This document shows, in pieces, positions 25,171 through 34,023 of a stretch of DNA of 35,568 nucleotides (its first letter is position 1; each line of letters begins with the position of its first letter). Source of the stretch: Bordetella parapertussis (GTDB lineage: Bacteria > Pseudomonadota > Gammaproteobacteria > Burkholderiales > SG8-41); NCBI GenBank assembly GCA_945906935.1, contig CAMDSO010000033.1:1-35568 (forward strand). The letters run 5' to 3'. The notes under the pieces are model-generated. The model saw only the letters and a program-made list of their open reading frames with translations. It did not search any database and was not told the origin of the DNA. Both the position numbers and the translations under genes were made by a program.

Positions 25171-25567
25171 TGTGTAGTTTGAACATGGCTACGCGCATGA
25201 CGCCTTCACAGCCGCCGCTGACCGCTTTGGTCACGATGGTTTGCAGGTCGCGTTCGCGATAGGTTAAGACGCGGATCAGCATCGGCAGGTTGATGCCGCA
25301 GACGGCCTCCACCTTGCCGGGCATGACGACTTTTGATGCGATGTTTGACGGCGAACCACCAAACATGTCGGTCAGGACGAGCACGCCGCTGCCATGATCA
25401 AGTGCCCTGACCAGGTTGAGCGCACGCGGCAGCAGCAACGCGGGGTCATCGGTTGCCGCCACACCCAGCGCCGTCACGTCCGGCGGGGTCTTGTTGAGGA
25501 CATGGCTTGCACAGCGAATCAGGCTGTCGCCCAGATCGTCGTGCGCAATGATGAGAATGCCGATCAT
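25151..25567 (-). CDS. PTS EIIA component, mannose family
   Basis: The 138-residue single-domain EIIA of the mannose (fructose/mannose) superfamily starts MIGILIIAHDDLGDSLIRCA, with the phospho-accepting His9. The core includes VLVLTDMFGGSPSNIASKV, where the Asp supports the active site, and VEAVCGINLPMLIRVL. It overlaps ptsH by 20 bases and follows gshB by 57. No EIIB, EIIC or EIID is adjacent. In betaproteobacteria and alphaproteobacteria such an EIIA-HPr-EI set without a permease usually serves phosphorylation-based regulation. A TAGAAT box about 35 bases upstream could be a weak internal promoter. Confidence 0.93.
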   Translation of the reverse strand: MIGILIIAHDDLGDSLIRCASHVLNKTPPDVTALGVAATDDPALLLPRALNLVRALDHGSGVLVLTDMFGGSPSNIASKVVMPGKVEAVCGINLPMLIRVLTYRERDLQTIVTKAVSGGCEGVMRVAMFKLHNAATGS

Positions 25568-25624
25568 GCCGGTCGTTGCCTGTGTCGAAATGGCGTTTTG
25601 ATATTCTACCGTGAACGCCGCGAT

Positions 25625-26572
25625 TTAGCGGTGTCCGCTCGCGTGTTCGAGCGCGTCGATCATCATGCCGGCGACGTTGAAACCAGTCTGCTCGGTGATC
25701 TCCTGAAAGCAGGTCGGACTGGTTACATTGACCTCGGTCAGGAAATTGCCGATGACATCGAGCCCGACCAACAGCAGACCTTGTGCGCTGAGCTGAGGCG
25801 CCAGCGTTTCAGCGATGAGGCGGTCGTTGGCCGTCAGTTCGCGCGCCACGCCGGTGCCGCCGGCGGCCAGATTGCCGCGCGTTTCGCCGGGTTTGGGAAT
25901 GCGTGCCAGCGCGTAGGGCACCGCTTTGCCGCCAATTAACAACACACGTTTGTCGCCGGCGGTGATTTCCGGGATGTAGCGCTGCGCCATGATGGTGCGC
26001 GCACCGAATTGTGTGAGCGTTTCGATGATCACGTTGAGGTTGGGGTCATGGCCCTGCACGCGAAACACCGAGCTGCCACCCATGCCGTCGAGCGGTTTGA
26101 GAATGATGTCACCGTGTTCGGCGAGAAAGCCGTGGATCAAACCGGCGTTGCGCGTGACCAGCGTCGGTGCGGTGAACTGCGGGAAACGCGCGATGGTCAT
26201 TTTTTCGTTGCAGTCGCGGATCGCACGCGGGTCGTTGAAGACGCGCGCGCCTTCTTTTTGCGCCAGCTCGAGCAAATAGGTGCTGTAGACATATTCCATG
26301 TCGAACGGCGGGTCCTTGCGCATCAGCACGGCGTCGAAATCTTTCAGCGCGGTGGTCTGCGCCGCATCGAGCCGGAACCACACGCCGGTGTCGCCGGTCA
26401 GGTGCAGGCGCTGGGTTGCCGCCGAGACGCTGCCGTTACGCCAGGCCAGCTCTGCTTGCTGCAGGATGTGCAGTTCATGGCCGCGGCCGGCGGCTTCGCG
26501 CATCATGGCGTAGGTGGAGTCCTTGTAAATCTTGAAGGACTCGGGCGGGTCGATGAGGAAGGCGATGCGCAT
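25625..26572 (-). CDS. gshB: Glutathione synthetase
   Basis: GshB joins gamma-glutamylcysteine and glycine with ATP to make glutathione. The 315-residue ATP-grasp enzyme starts MRIAFLIDPPESFKIYKDST, the family N-terminus. Further signatures are MRKDPPFDMEYVYSTYLLEL, DIILKPLDGMGGSSVFRV, MAQRYIPEITAGDKRVLLIG and LVGLDVIGNFLTEVNVTSPT, the Mg-ATP binding end. It follows gshA by 17 bases on the same strand, forming a complete glutathione pathway. Confidence 0.96.
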   Translation of the reverse strand: MRIAFLIDPPESFKIYKDSTYAMMREAAGRGHELHILQQAELAWRNGSVSAATQRLHLTGDTGVWFRLDAAQTTALKDFDAVLMRKDPPFDMEYVYSTYLLELAQKEGARVFNDPRAIRDCNEKMTIARFPQFTAPTLVTRNAGLIHGFLAEHGDIILKPLDGMGGSSVFRVQGHDPNLNVIIETLTQFGARTIMAQRYIPEITAGDKRVLLIGGKAVPYALARIPKPGETRGNLAAGGTGVARELTANDRLIAETLAPQLSAQGLLLVGLDVIGNFLTEVNVTSPTCFQEITEQTGFNVAGMMIDALEHASGHR

Positions 26573-26589
26573 GGGTTTGCCGTGTTCGC

Positions 26590-27891
26590 TCAGACGGCGC
26601 CGCTGTGCGGTGCTGCGTCGTTGTCCGCGGTTTGTTCGAGTTCGAGGGCGGCTGCGGCAAGCGCGAGGCGGGCCAGCACGCCGTAGGCGTAGAAGCGGTT
26701 GGGCGGGCAGCCCGGGTCGTCAGGGTTGGGCGAAGAACACGGTTCGGCAAACGCCAGCGGCGAGAATTGCATACCGGGTGCGTTCAGGTTTTGATCCTGG
26801 CCACGTTCGTTGTGTACGCGATAAAAGCCGCCGACGACAAAATGGTCGATCATGTAGACCACTGGTTCGGCCGCAGCGCCGTTGACCGATTCAAAGGTGT
26901 GCACGCCTTCTTGCACCAGCACCTCTTGCACTTGCAGGCCTTCTTTGATCACCGCCATCTTGTTGCGCTGCTTGCGGTTGAGGCCGCGCACTTCCGACGG
27001 GTCTTTCACCGTCATGATGCCCATGCCGTAGGTGCCGGCGTCGGCTTTGACGATGACGAAAGGCTCGTGCTTGATATTGTATTCGCGGTACTTGGCGCGG
27101 ATGTCGTCGAGGATTTCGGAGACATAGCCTTCGAGGCATTCCTCGCCTTTTTTCTCGTGGAAATTGATCTTGCCGCATTTTTCGAAATACGGATCGATCA
27201 ACCACGGGTCGATGCCGGCGACCCCGGCAAACTCCGCCGCGACCTGTCGATAAGCGGCGAAGTGATTCGACTTGCGGCGCATGAACCAGCCCGCGTGCAG
27301 CGGCGGCAACATGCTCTGTTCGATGTTACGCACAATCTCCGGCACGCCGCCGGAGAGATCGTTGTTAAGCAACACTACGCAGGGGTCGAAGCCCTCGACC
27401 GACAGACGGTTGCCATTGCGTTTCAACGGTTCAAGGGTGAGTGTCGAGCCATCCGGTAGCGCGATGTCGGTCGGTGCGGTGATGTCGGGCAGCAGGCTGC
27501 CGATGCGAACATTCATGCCGGCATGGCGCAAGATGGTTTGCAACGCCGCGACGTTTTGCAGATAGAACGTGTTGCGTGTGTGGTTTTCCGGAATCAACAA
27601 AACGCCGCGCGCATCCGGGCAGCGCTTTTCCACTGCCACCATCGCCGCCTGTACGCACAGCGGATGGAAATCAGGATTCAGGTTGTTGAAACCGCCGGGA
27701 TAAAGATTGGTATCAACCGGCGCCAGTTTAAAGCCGCTGTTGCGCAGATCGACCGAAGCGTAAAAGGGGGTTTCCCGCTCCTGCCATTGCACCCGCAGCC
27801 AGTGCTCGATCGCCGGCATGGCGTCGAGGATCTTGCGTTCGAGGTCGAGCGGTGGGCCGTTCAAGGCAGTGGTCAGGTGCGGGACGGTCAT
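26590..27891 (-). CDS. gshA: Glutamate-cysteine ligase (PF08886-type GshA)
   Basis: This is the first enzyme of glutathione synthesis, of the short proteobacterial family (about 430 residues) that is unrelated in sequence to enterobacterial GshA. The product has 433 residues. Family blocks are SVDLRNSGFKLAPVDTNLYP, GGFNNLN, LLIPENHTRNTFYLQNV, EPFVIVKADAGTYGMGIMTV, HTFESVNGAAAEPVVYMID and VGGFYRVHNERGQDQNLNAP. It starts MTVPHLTTALNGPP at 27891. A TACAAT box and a 14-bp palindrome (GCAAACCTGTTTGC) stand 28-50 bases upstream. It heads the gshA-gshB-EIIA-ptsH-ptsI series. Confidence 0.95.
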   Translation of the reverse strand: MTVPHLTTALNGPPLDLERKILDAMPAIEHWLRVQWQERETPFYASVDLRNSGFKLAPVDTNLYPGGFNNLNPDFHPLCVQAAMVAVEKRCPDARGVLLIPENHTRNTFYLQNVAALQTILRHAGMNVRIGSLLPDITAPTDIALPDGSTLTLEPLKRNGNRLSVEGFDPCVVLLNNDLSGGVPEIVRNIEQSMLPPLHAGWFMRRKSNHFAAYRQVAAEFAGVAGIDPWLIDPYFEKCGKINFHEKKGEECLEGYVSEILDDIRAKYREYNIKHEPFVIVKADAGTYGMGIMTVKDPSEVRGLNRKQRNKMAVIKEGLQVQEVLVQEGVHTFESVNGAAAEPVVYMIDHFVVGGFYRVHNERGQDQNLNAPGMQFSPLAFAEPCSSPNPDDPGCPPNRFYAYGVLARLALAAAALELEQTADNDAAPHSGAV

Positions 27892-27917
27892 CGTGGCTGC
27901 CTTTAAATCGGGCCGCT

Positions 27918-27937
27918 ATTGTAGCAAACCTGTTTGC
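27918..27937 (-). promoter_or_regulatory. gshA promoter region with a 14-bp palindrome
   Basis: On the minus strand a TACAAT -10 box (27923-27918) lies about 27 bases before the gshA ATG. It is directly preceded by the perfect palindrome GCAAAC-CT-GTTTGC (27937-27924), which occupies the -10/-35 spacer. A GTGACA further up is 20 bases away, too far for a normal -35. A repressor site is possible; this is inferred. Confidence 0.4.
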
Positions 27938-28147
27938 GGCGTTTGTCACCCAGCTTGCGGAATCGGCGCCGCCTTTGCGTTGGGGACTGCAAGTGCCTGT
28001 AGCCACAGGTCCGCAGGATATTTTCTGTCGGCTGATTACTGTCGTAGCGTGGCCACGCGTGCCGGCGCTGACGGGATTTGGAGCCTAACGGGCATGTTGC
28101 ATGCGCTTCATTTCGCGCCGCATCAATCCCGGTTGTGGCGGGTCGGG
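27938..28147. other. Intergenic region between the PPOX gene and the gshA promoter
   Basis: These 210 bases hold no family-recognisable reading frame on either strand. A small hairpin CCTGT-AGCC-ACAGG lies near 27996-28009 but lacks a T-tract. No clear terminator for the upstream PPOX gene is visible. Confidence 0.5.
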
Positions 28148-28753
28148 TTAAATCTCGGCCTGATAGCGCGCGACGGTATCGGCCAGCGTTTCGACCGCTC
28201 CGCTCGCGCCGCTCTGGTCTTGGATCATCTGTCCCATCGACGGGAAAGCCGCGCGCTCGATGCGGTGATCGGCGGCCCATAGTTTCGAGCGCATCAGCGC
28301 CTTGGCACAGTGCAGATACGCTTCCTCGATGCAGATTTCGACGACGATGCGCGGCGGATGTTTTTCATGCGGAAACTGCTGCAGCAGCGCGGCGTCGTCG
28401 TTGAGTGTGGCGCGTCCGTTGATGCGCAGGGTTTCGTCCATGCCGGGAATGAAAAAAATCAAACCAACGTGGCCGGTTTGCACGATGTTGGTGAACGAAT
28501 CGAGCCGGTTGTTACCGAGGGCATCGGGCAACTGCAAAGTCTGGTCGTCGACGATGCGCACGAAGCCGGGCGCACCGCCGCGTGGTGATGCATCCACACG
28601 TCCGTCCTTGCCGTTGGTGGCGATGACGAGAAACGGCGCCAGACTGATGAAATGGCGGCAGTGCGGATCGAGTTTGTCGAGTTGCTTGGCGAGCGCGCGT
28701 GGTTTGGGCGCGGCATACAATTTACGTAAATCTTCCAATGTCGTAATCATCAT
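28148..28753 (-). CDS. FMN-dependent PPOX-type flavoprotein (pyridoxamine-phosphate-oxidase fold)
   Basis: The 201-residue split-barrel flavin protein starts at ATG 28753 (MMITTLEDLRKLYAAPKPRA). Visible are FISLAPFLVIATNGKDGRVD followed by ASPRGGAPGFVRIVDD, GNNRLDSFTNIVQTGHVGLI, FFIPGMDETLRINGRATLND, then IEEAYLHCAKALMRSKLWA. This layout matches the MSMEG_1061-like PPOX subfamily of putative FMN reductases; the physiological substrate is unknown. The frame extends 11 codons upstream without typical family residues. It stands alone, 226 bases from amtB and 256 from gshA, with no operon partner. Confidence 0.88.
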   Translation of the reverse strand: MMITTLEDLRKLYAAPKPRALAKQLDKLDPHCRHFISLAPFLVIATNGKDGRVDASPRGGAPGFVRIVDDQTLQLPDALGNNRLDSFTNIVQTGHVGLIFFIPGMDETLRINGRATLNDDAALLQQFPHEKHPPRIVVEICIEEAYLHCAKALMRSKLWAADHRIERAAFPSMGQMIQDQSGASGAVETLADTVARYQAEI

Positions 28754-28906
28754 CGTCCGGCTTCGTTGTGGTGGGGTTCCTGGCAAAGTCCAAGGCGCGG
28801 TAACCGTTAATGTCGCCCTTTTTATTGGGGGCCAGTATACGGCGGCAGGTCCGGCTTGTTCTGTCGAGTCGCGGTAAGTGTCGCCAGCGCGAAGAAAAAG
28901 CGGGGC

Positions 28907-28936
28907 GAAAAAAATGGGCGCCCGGAGGCGCCCATT
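28907..28936 (-). terminator. Intrinsic terminator after amtB
   Basis: On the minus strand a 9-bp GC-rich stem (ATGGGCGCC ... GGCGCCCAT around a 4-base loop) is followed by seven T residues. It lies about 45 bases after the amtB stop and ends the porin-glnK-amtB operon. Confidence 0.9.
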
Positions 28937-28979
28937 GTCGGGGGAGGAGGTCCCGACCCTTGCTACAGGTACTGTGCTG

Positions 28980-30470
28980 TTACATGTGGTAGGCGGCTTC
29001 GCCGTGTTCGTTCAGGTCGAGGCCTTCGCGTTCGGCTTCTTCCGCCACACGCAGCCCGACGATCACGTCTGCAATCTTGAAGGCGATGTAGGCCACCACC
29101 GCAGTCCAGATCACCGTGACGCCGACCGCTTTGGCTTGAATCAGCAACTGATCCATGATCGGGTTGGAGCCAACTTTAACCGTCACCCAGTCAGTGACCA
29201 GCCCCGGGCCGCCGAGGTCCTGGTTATTAAAGATACCGGTCAGCAGCGCACCCAGTATGCCGCCCAGAGCGTGGACACCGAAGACGTCCAGCGCATCGTC
29301 CGCACCGAGCATTTTCTTCAGGCCGTTGACACCCCAGAGGCAGACCAGACCGGCGAGCGAGCCGATCACGAATGCACCGGGGATGCCGACGTTACCGGCC
29401 GCCGGGGTGATCGCCACCAGACCTGCCACCGCACCGGACGCGGCACCGAGCATTGACGGTTTGCCTTTGAAAATCCACTCGCCGAATATCCAGGTCAGCA
29501 CAGCGCAGGCCGTGGCGAGGAAGGTATTCATGAAAGCGAGCGAGGCGGCGCCGTTGGCTTCGAGTGCGGAACCCGCGTTGAACCCGAACCAGCCGAACCA
29601 CAGCATGGCGGCGCCGACCATCGTCATCGTCAGGCTGTGCGGCGACATTGCTTCCCGGCCGTAGCCGACGCGCTTGCCGACGACAAAGGCACCGACCAGA
29701 CCGGCCACACCGGCGTTGATGTGCACCACCGTGCCACCAGCGAAGTCGAGCGCACCCCACTGCCAGAGCATACCGGCCTTGGCGTTGAGTTCCTCGACCA
29801 GTTTCGGATCAGTGTAAGCATCCGGGCCCATCCAGAACCAGACCATGTGTGCGAGCGGCAGGTAGCTGAAGGTGAACCAGATCACCATGAAAATCAGCAC
29901 GGCCGAGAACTTCATACGCTCGACAACCGAACCGAGAATCAGGCAGCAGGTGATGGCGGCAAAGGTGGCCTGGAAGGCAACAAACACCATCTCATACATC
30001 GGCGTGCCCTTGCTGAAGGTGGCGGCCATCGAGAACTCGCCTTTGGCGGCGTCGAAAGTGCCCTTCAGGAACAGCCGGTCCAGTCCGCCGATGATCGAGT
30101 TGCCCTCCGTGAAGGCCAGACTGTAGCCGTAGATGCACCACAGTACGGTAATCAGGGAGAAGGTCACGAACACCTGCATTAATACCGACAGCATGTTTTT
30201 GCTGCGCACGAGGCCGCCGTAGAAGAGCGCCAGGGCCGGCACGCTCATCAACAGCACGAGCGCGGTCGAGGTCAACATCCAGGCGGTGTCGCCCTTGTTG
30301 GGCGTCGGGGCGGGCGTTGCGGTGGCGGTCGCGGCAGGGGCAGCGGCGGCCGGTGCGGCAGCGGCTGCGGTGGCGGCAGGTGCCGCGGCCGCATTGTCTT
30401 GCGCCATTACCGGTACTGCGCAAAAACCAAGCGCACCGACAAGTGCAAGCAGAGAAAATAGTCGCTTCAT
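28980..30470 (-). CDS. amtB: Ammonium transporter AmtB
   Basis: The 496-residue polytopic Amt/Mep/Rh channel has a signal peptide (MKRLFSLLALVGALGFCAVP, cleavage after VMA) and then an unusually Ala-rich, low-complexity linker of about 35 residues before the first membrane helix (DTAWMLTSTALVLLMSVPAL). Hallmarks are FYGGLVRSKNMLSVLMQ, GGTVVHINAGVAGLVGAF with the first pore His, MLWFGWFGFNAGSAL, and DVFGVHALGGILGALLTGIF with the second. The start is the ATG at 30470 after AAGGGGA; the longer open frame above it runs through glnK in the wrong frame. glnK is 10 bases upstream, the usual pairing, in which GlnK blocks the channel when nitrogen is plentiful. Confidence 0.96.
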   Translation of the reverse strand: MKRLFSLLALVGALGFCAVPVMAQDNAAAAPAATAAAAAPAAAAPAATATATPAPTPNKGDTAWMLTSTALVLLMSVPALALFYGGLVRSKNMLSVLMQVFVTFSLITVLWCIYGYSLAFTEGNSIIGGLDRLFLKGTFDAAKGEFSMAATFSKGTPMYEMVFVAFQATFAAITCCLILGSVVERMKFSAVLIFMVIWFTFSYLPLAHMVWFWMGPDAYTDPKLVEELNAKAGMLWQWGALDFAGGTVVHINAGVAGLVGAFVVGKRVGYGREAMSPHSLTMTMVGAAMLWFGWFGFNAGSALEANGAASLAFMNTFLATACAVLTWIFGEWIFKGKPSMLGAASGAVAGLVAITPAAGNVGIPGAFVIGSLAGLVCLWGVNGLKKMLGADDALDVFGVHALGGILGALLTGIFNNQDLGGPGLVTDWVTVKVGSNPIMDQLLIQAKAVGVTVIWTAVVAYIAFKIADVIVGLRVAEEAEREGLDLNEHGEAAYHM

Positions 30471-30480
30471 GGCATTCCCC

Positions 30481-31747
<1,267 letters not shown>

Positions 31748-31796
31748 GATCATCCTTTCGAGTGTTGGCAAATCGGTAGCGTTACCACCGTCCAAC

Positions 31797-31813
31797 TAGC
31801 ACGGACTGTGCCA
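31797..31813 (-). promoter_or_regulatory. Candidate sigma-54 (RpoN) promoter of porin-glnK-amtB
   Basis: On the minus strand TGGCAC-A-GTCC-GTGCTA matches the -24/-12 consensus TGGCACRNNNNTTGCW in all but one of the fixed positions (G for the first T of TTGC). It sits about 50 bases before the porin ATG. An upstream near-palindrome GTGC-GGCAT-GCAC (31870-31882) could be an enhancer site, but it does not match the NtrC consensus well. Confidence 0.75.
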
Positions 31814-32009
31814 GATCGTAAGATATTGAACTTAAATGACTAAGTGAATTGGCGGCAGCGCTTGTGTTTGTGCGGCATGCACCGTCATGAGGCGTGTTGG
31901 CGGCCTGCGCACTATAACTGGGCTTGGGTCTTGTTGCCTTCTTTCGTGGGGTATTAAGGGCTGCTCATGGTAGATTTGGCCTGTCAGATAGGTGAGGGGG
32001 TCTCGGCAA

Positions 32010-32252
32010 GTGGTTAACGAAAAATTATTGGATGAAATCGGCGCGCGTATCAAAGATGTGATGGCGCGCACGCCAGTGGCGGACATCGAGCGCAATATGC
32101 GCGCAACCCTGGCAGCAGGGTTTGCGCGCCTCGATTTGGTGACCCGCGAAGAGTTTGATGTGCAGGCCGCGGTCTTGACGCGCACCCGTGAAAAACTGGC
32201 CGCGCTCGAATTGCGGTTGGTGGCGCTCGAGAAGAACACACCGATCGCTTGA
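32010..32252 (+). CDS. ubiK: Ubiquinone biosynthesis accessory factor UbiK (BMFP/YqiC family)
   Basis: UbiK is a small trimeric coiled-coil protein that aids aerobic ubiquinone assembly with UbiJ. The product has about 80 residues from a GTG at 32010 (VVNEKLLDEIGARIKDVMAR), preceded at some distance by AGGGGG. The pattern AGFARLDLVTREEFDVQAAV followed by LTRTREKLAALELRLVALEK is the family's C-terminal coiled coil. A GTG six codons further upstream is also open but has no ribosome-binding site. The gene stands alone, 148 bases before comM and divergent from the porin operon. Confidence 0.88.
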   Translation: MVNEKLLDEIGARIKDVMARTPVADIERNMRATLAAGFARLDLVTREEFDVQAAVLTRTREKLAALELRLVALEKNTPIA

Positions 32253-32400
32253 GGCGAGGTGGCTGCGTAACCGCGTACGCTCGCACCTGCCGTTCTGGCT
32301 AGCGCCGAGGGACTAGCCGCGAGGTTGGTCGTCCCCTTGCGTAACCGATCGTTGTAATGGTGTCTCCATCCACTTCGCGTTCGCGCGCGACGTCACGATC

Positions 32401-33897
32401 ATGTCACTCGCTGTGCTGTTCAGTCGCGCCCTTGCCGGTATGCATGCGCCGCTGGTTACCGTCGAAGCGCATCTCGCCAACGGCCTGCCGGCGTTCACCA
32501 TCGTTGGTCTGCCAGAGGCCGAGGTCAAGGAGGCGAAGGATCGGGTGCGCGCGGCCTTGCAGACCGCCAACTTCGAATTTCCGATGCGGCGCATTACGGT
32601 CAATCTGGCGCCCGCCGATCTGCCCAAGGAAAGCGGGCGCTACGATCTGCCGATCGCGTTGGGTATCCTCGCTGCCTCGGGGCAGATTCCGCAAAACAAT
32701 CTCGACCAATATGAGTTCGCCGGTGAACTCGCGCTGACCGGTGAGCTGCGCCCCGTGCGCGGCATGCTGGCGCTGATCTGTGGTGCGATTCGTGACTCGC
32801 GGGCCTTTATCGTGCCGCAGGCGAATGCCGCCGAGGCCACCCTGCCCGAAGGCGCGCGCGTATATGCAGCAAGCAATCTACTTGAAGTATGCGCACACCT
32901 TGCGGGCCGTGTGCCGCTGCTCGCTTGCGTCGGCGCACCGCTCGCGGTGACGCATCATTATCCCGATTGGCTGGAAGTAAAAGGGCAGGCGCAGGCCAAA
33001 CGCGCGCTCGAAATCGCCGCCGCCGGGGCGCATAGCGTGTTGATGGTCGGGCCGCCGGGGTCGGGCAAAACCATGCTGGCGACCCGCCTGCCGGGCATCT
33101 TGCCGCCGATGTCGGATGCCGAGGCGTTGGAGTCGGCGGCGGTGCAATCGCTGGGCAGCGCCGGTTTCAATGTCGCGCATTGGCGGCGCCGGCCGTTTCG
33201 GGCGCCGCATCACACCGCATCGGGGGTTGCGCTGGTGGGTGGTGGCAGCGTGCCGCGCCCCGGTGAAATTTCAATGGCGATGCATGGCGTGTTGTTTCTC
33301 GATGAGTTGCCAGAGTTCGAACGTCGGGTGCTCGAGGTGTTGCGCGAGCCGCTCGAATCGGGGCGTATTTGTGTTTCACGCGCCGCGCGCCAGGCTGAAT
33401 TCCCCGCCCGCTTTCAACTGGTCGCGGCGATGAATCCCTGCCCCTGTGGTTACTGCGGCCATTTCAGCGGCCGCTGTCGCTGCACGCCGGATCAGATCGC
33501 ACGCTACCGCGCACGCATTTCGGGCCCGCTACTTGATCGCATTGATGTGCAGATCGAAGTGCCGGCGGTTGCCCCGCACGAAATGGCGCTTGATACCCGC
33601 GGCGAAGCGGGGGAGGTGGTGCGGGCGCGGGTGAGTGCGGCTTACCAAGTTCAACTGCAGCGGCAGGGGAGGCCCAACGCGCAACTGGGGTCACGCGAAG
33701 TCGAGCAGCATTGCGCGGTTGATACTGCCGGCGCCACCTTGCTTAAACAGGCCGTCGAGCGGCTCGGCCTTTCGGCGCGTGGTTACCATCGTTGCCTGAA
33801 GCTGGCGCGCACCATTGCCGATCTGGCCGGAGCCGCGCAGATTGCGCCTTCGCATATTGCCGAAGCGATTCAATACCGGCGCTTCGCCACCGCTTGA
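32401..33897 (+). CDS. comM: YifB/ComM family Mg-chelatase-like AAA+ ATPase
   Basis: ComM is a hexameric AAA+ helicase that promotes branch migration during natural transformation. The product has 498 residues. The N-terminal lon-protease-like domain (SLAVLFSRALAGMHAPLVTV; GLPAFTIVGLPEAEVKEAKD) is followed by the Walker A motif GPPGSGKT at 217-224, Walker B GVLFLDELPE at 296-305, and the sensor region LVAAMNPCPCGYCGH. Cysteines at about 347, 349, 352, 359 and 361 form the family's probable zinc site. The C-terminal helical domain ends GYHRCLKLARTIADLAG. It starts MSLAVLF at 32401. UbiK upstream is a common neighbour. Confidence 0.94.
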   Translation: MSLAVLFSRALAGMHAPLVTVEAHLANGLPAFTIVGLPEAEVKEAKDRVRAALQTANFEFPMRRITVNLAPADLPKESGRYDLPIALGILAASGQIPQNNLDQYEFAGELALTGELRPVRGMLALICGAIRDSRAFIVPQANAAEATLPEGARVYAASNLLEVCAHLAGRVPLLACVGAPLAVTHHYPDWLEVKGQAQAKRALEIAAAGAHSVLMVGPPGSGKTMLATRLPGILPPMSDAEALESAAVQSLGSAGFNVAHWRRRPFRAPHHTASGVALVGGGSVPRPGEISMAMHGVLFLDELPEFERRVLEVLREPLESGRICVSRAARQAEFPARFQLVAAMNPCPCGYCGHFSGRCRCTPDQIARYRARISGPLLDRIDVQIEVPAVAPHEMALDTRGEAGEVVRARVSAAYQVQLQRQGRPNAQLGSREVEQHCAVDTAGATLLKQAVERLGLSARGYHRCLKLARTIADLAGAAQIAPSHIAEAIQYRRFATA

Positions 33898-34023
33898 GCG
33901 TGCGACGTAGCGCGCGTCGTTGCCAGAGTAAAATCAATTACAGCAGTTGCCAGCTCCGGTCGCGCGTTTTGCTTGCGGGGTGATCGGTCGCGCTCACCCG
34001 TAAACGCTGAAGGATTGTCCACT

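Noticed and set aside
31870-31882. GTGC-GGCAT-GCAC near-palindrome as an NtrC enhancer site
   Set aside because: The arm order and spacing do not fit the usual GCAC-N7-GTGC type NtrC site, so it is mentioned only as a weak possibility.
32298-32325. Inverted repeat GGCTAG/CTAGCC between ubiK and comM as a terminator
   Set aside because: The stem is only 6 bp with a 10-base loop and there is no T-tract; not strong enough to call.
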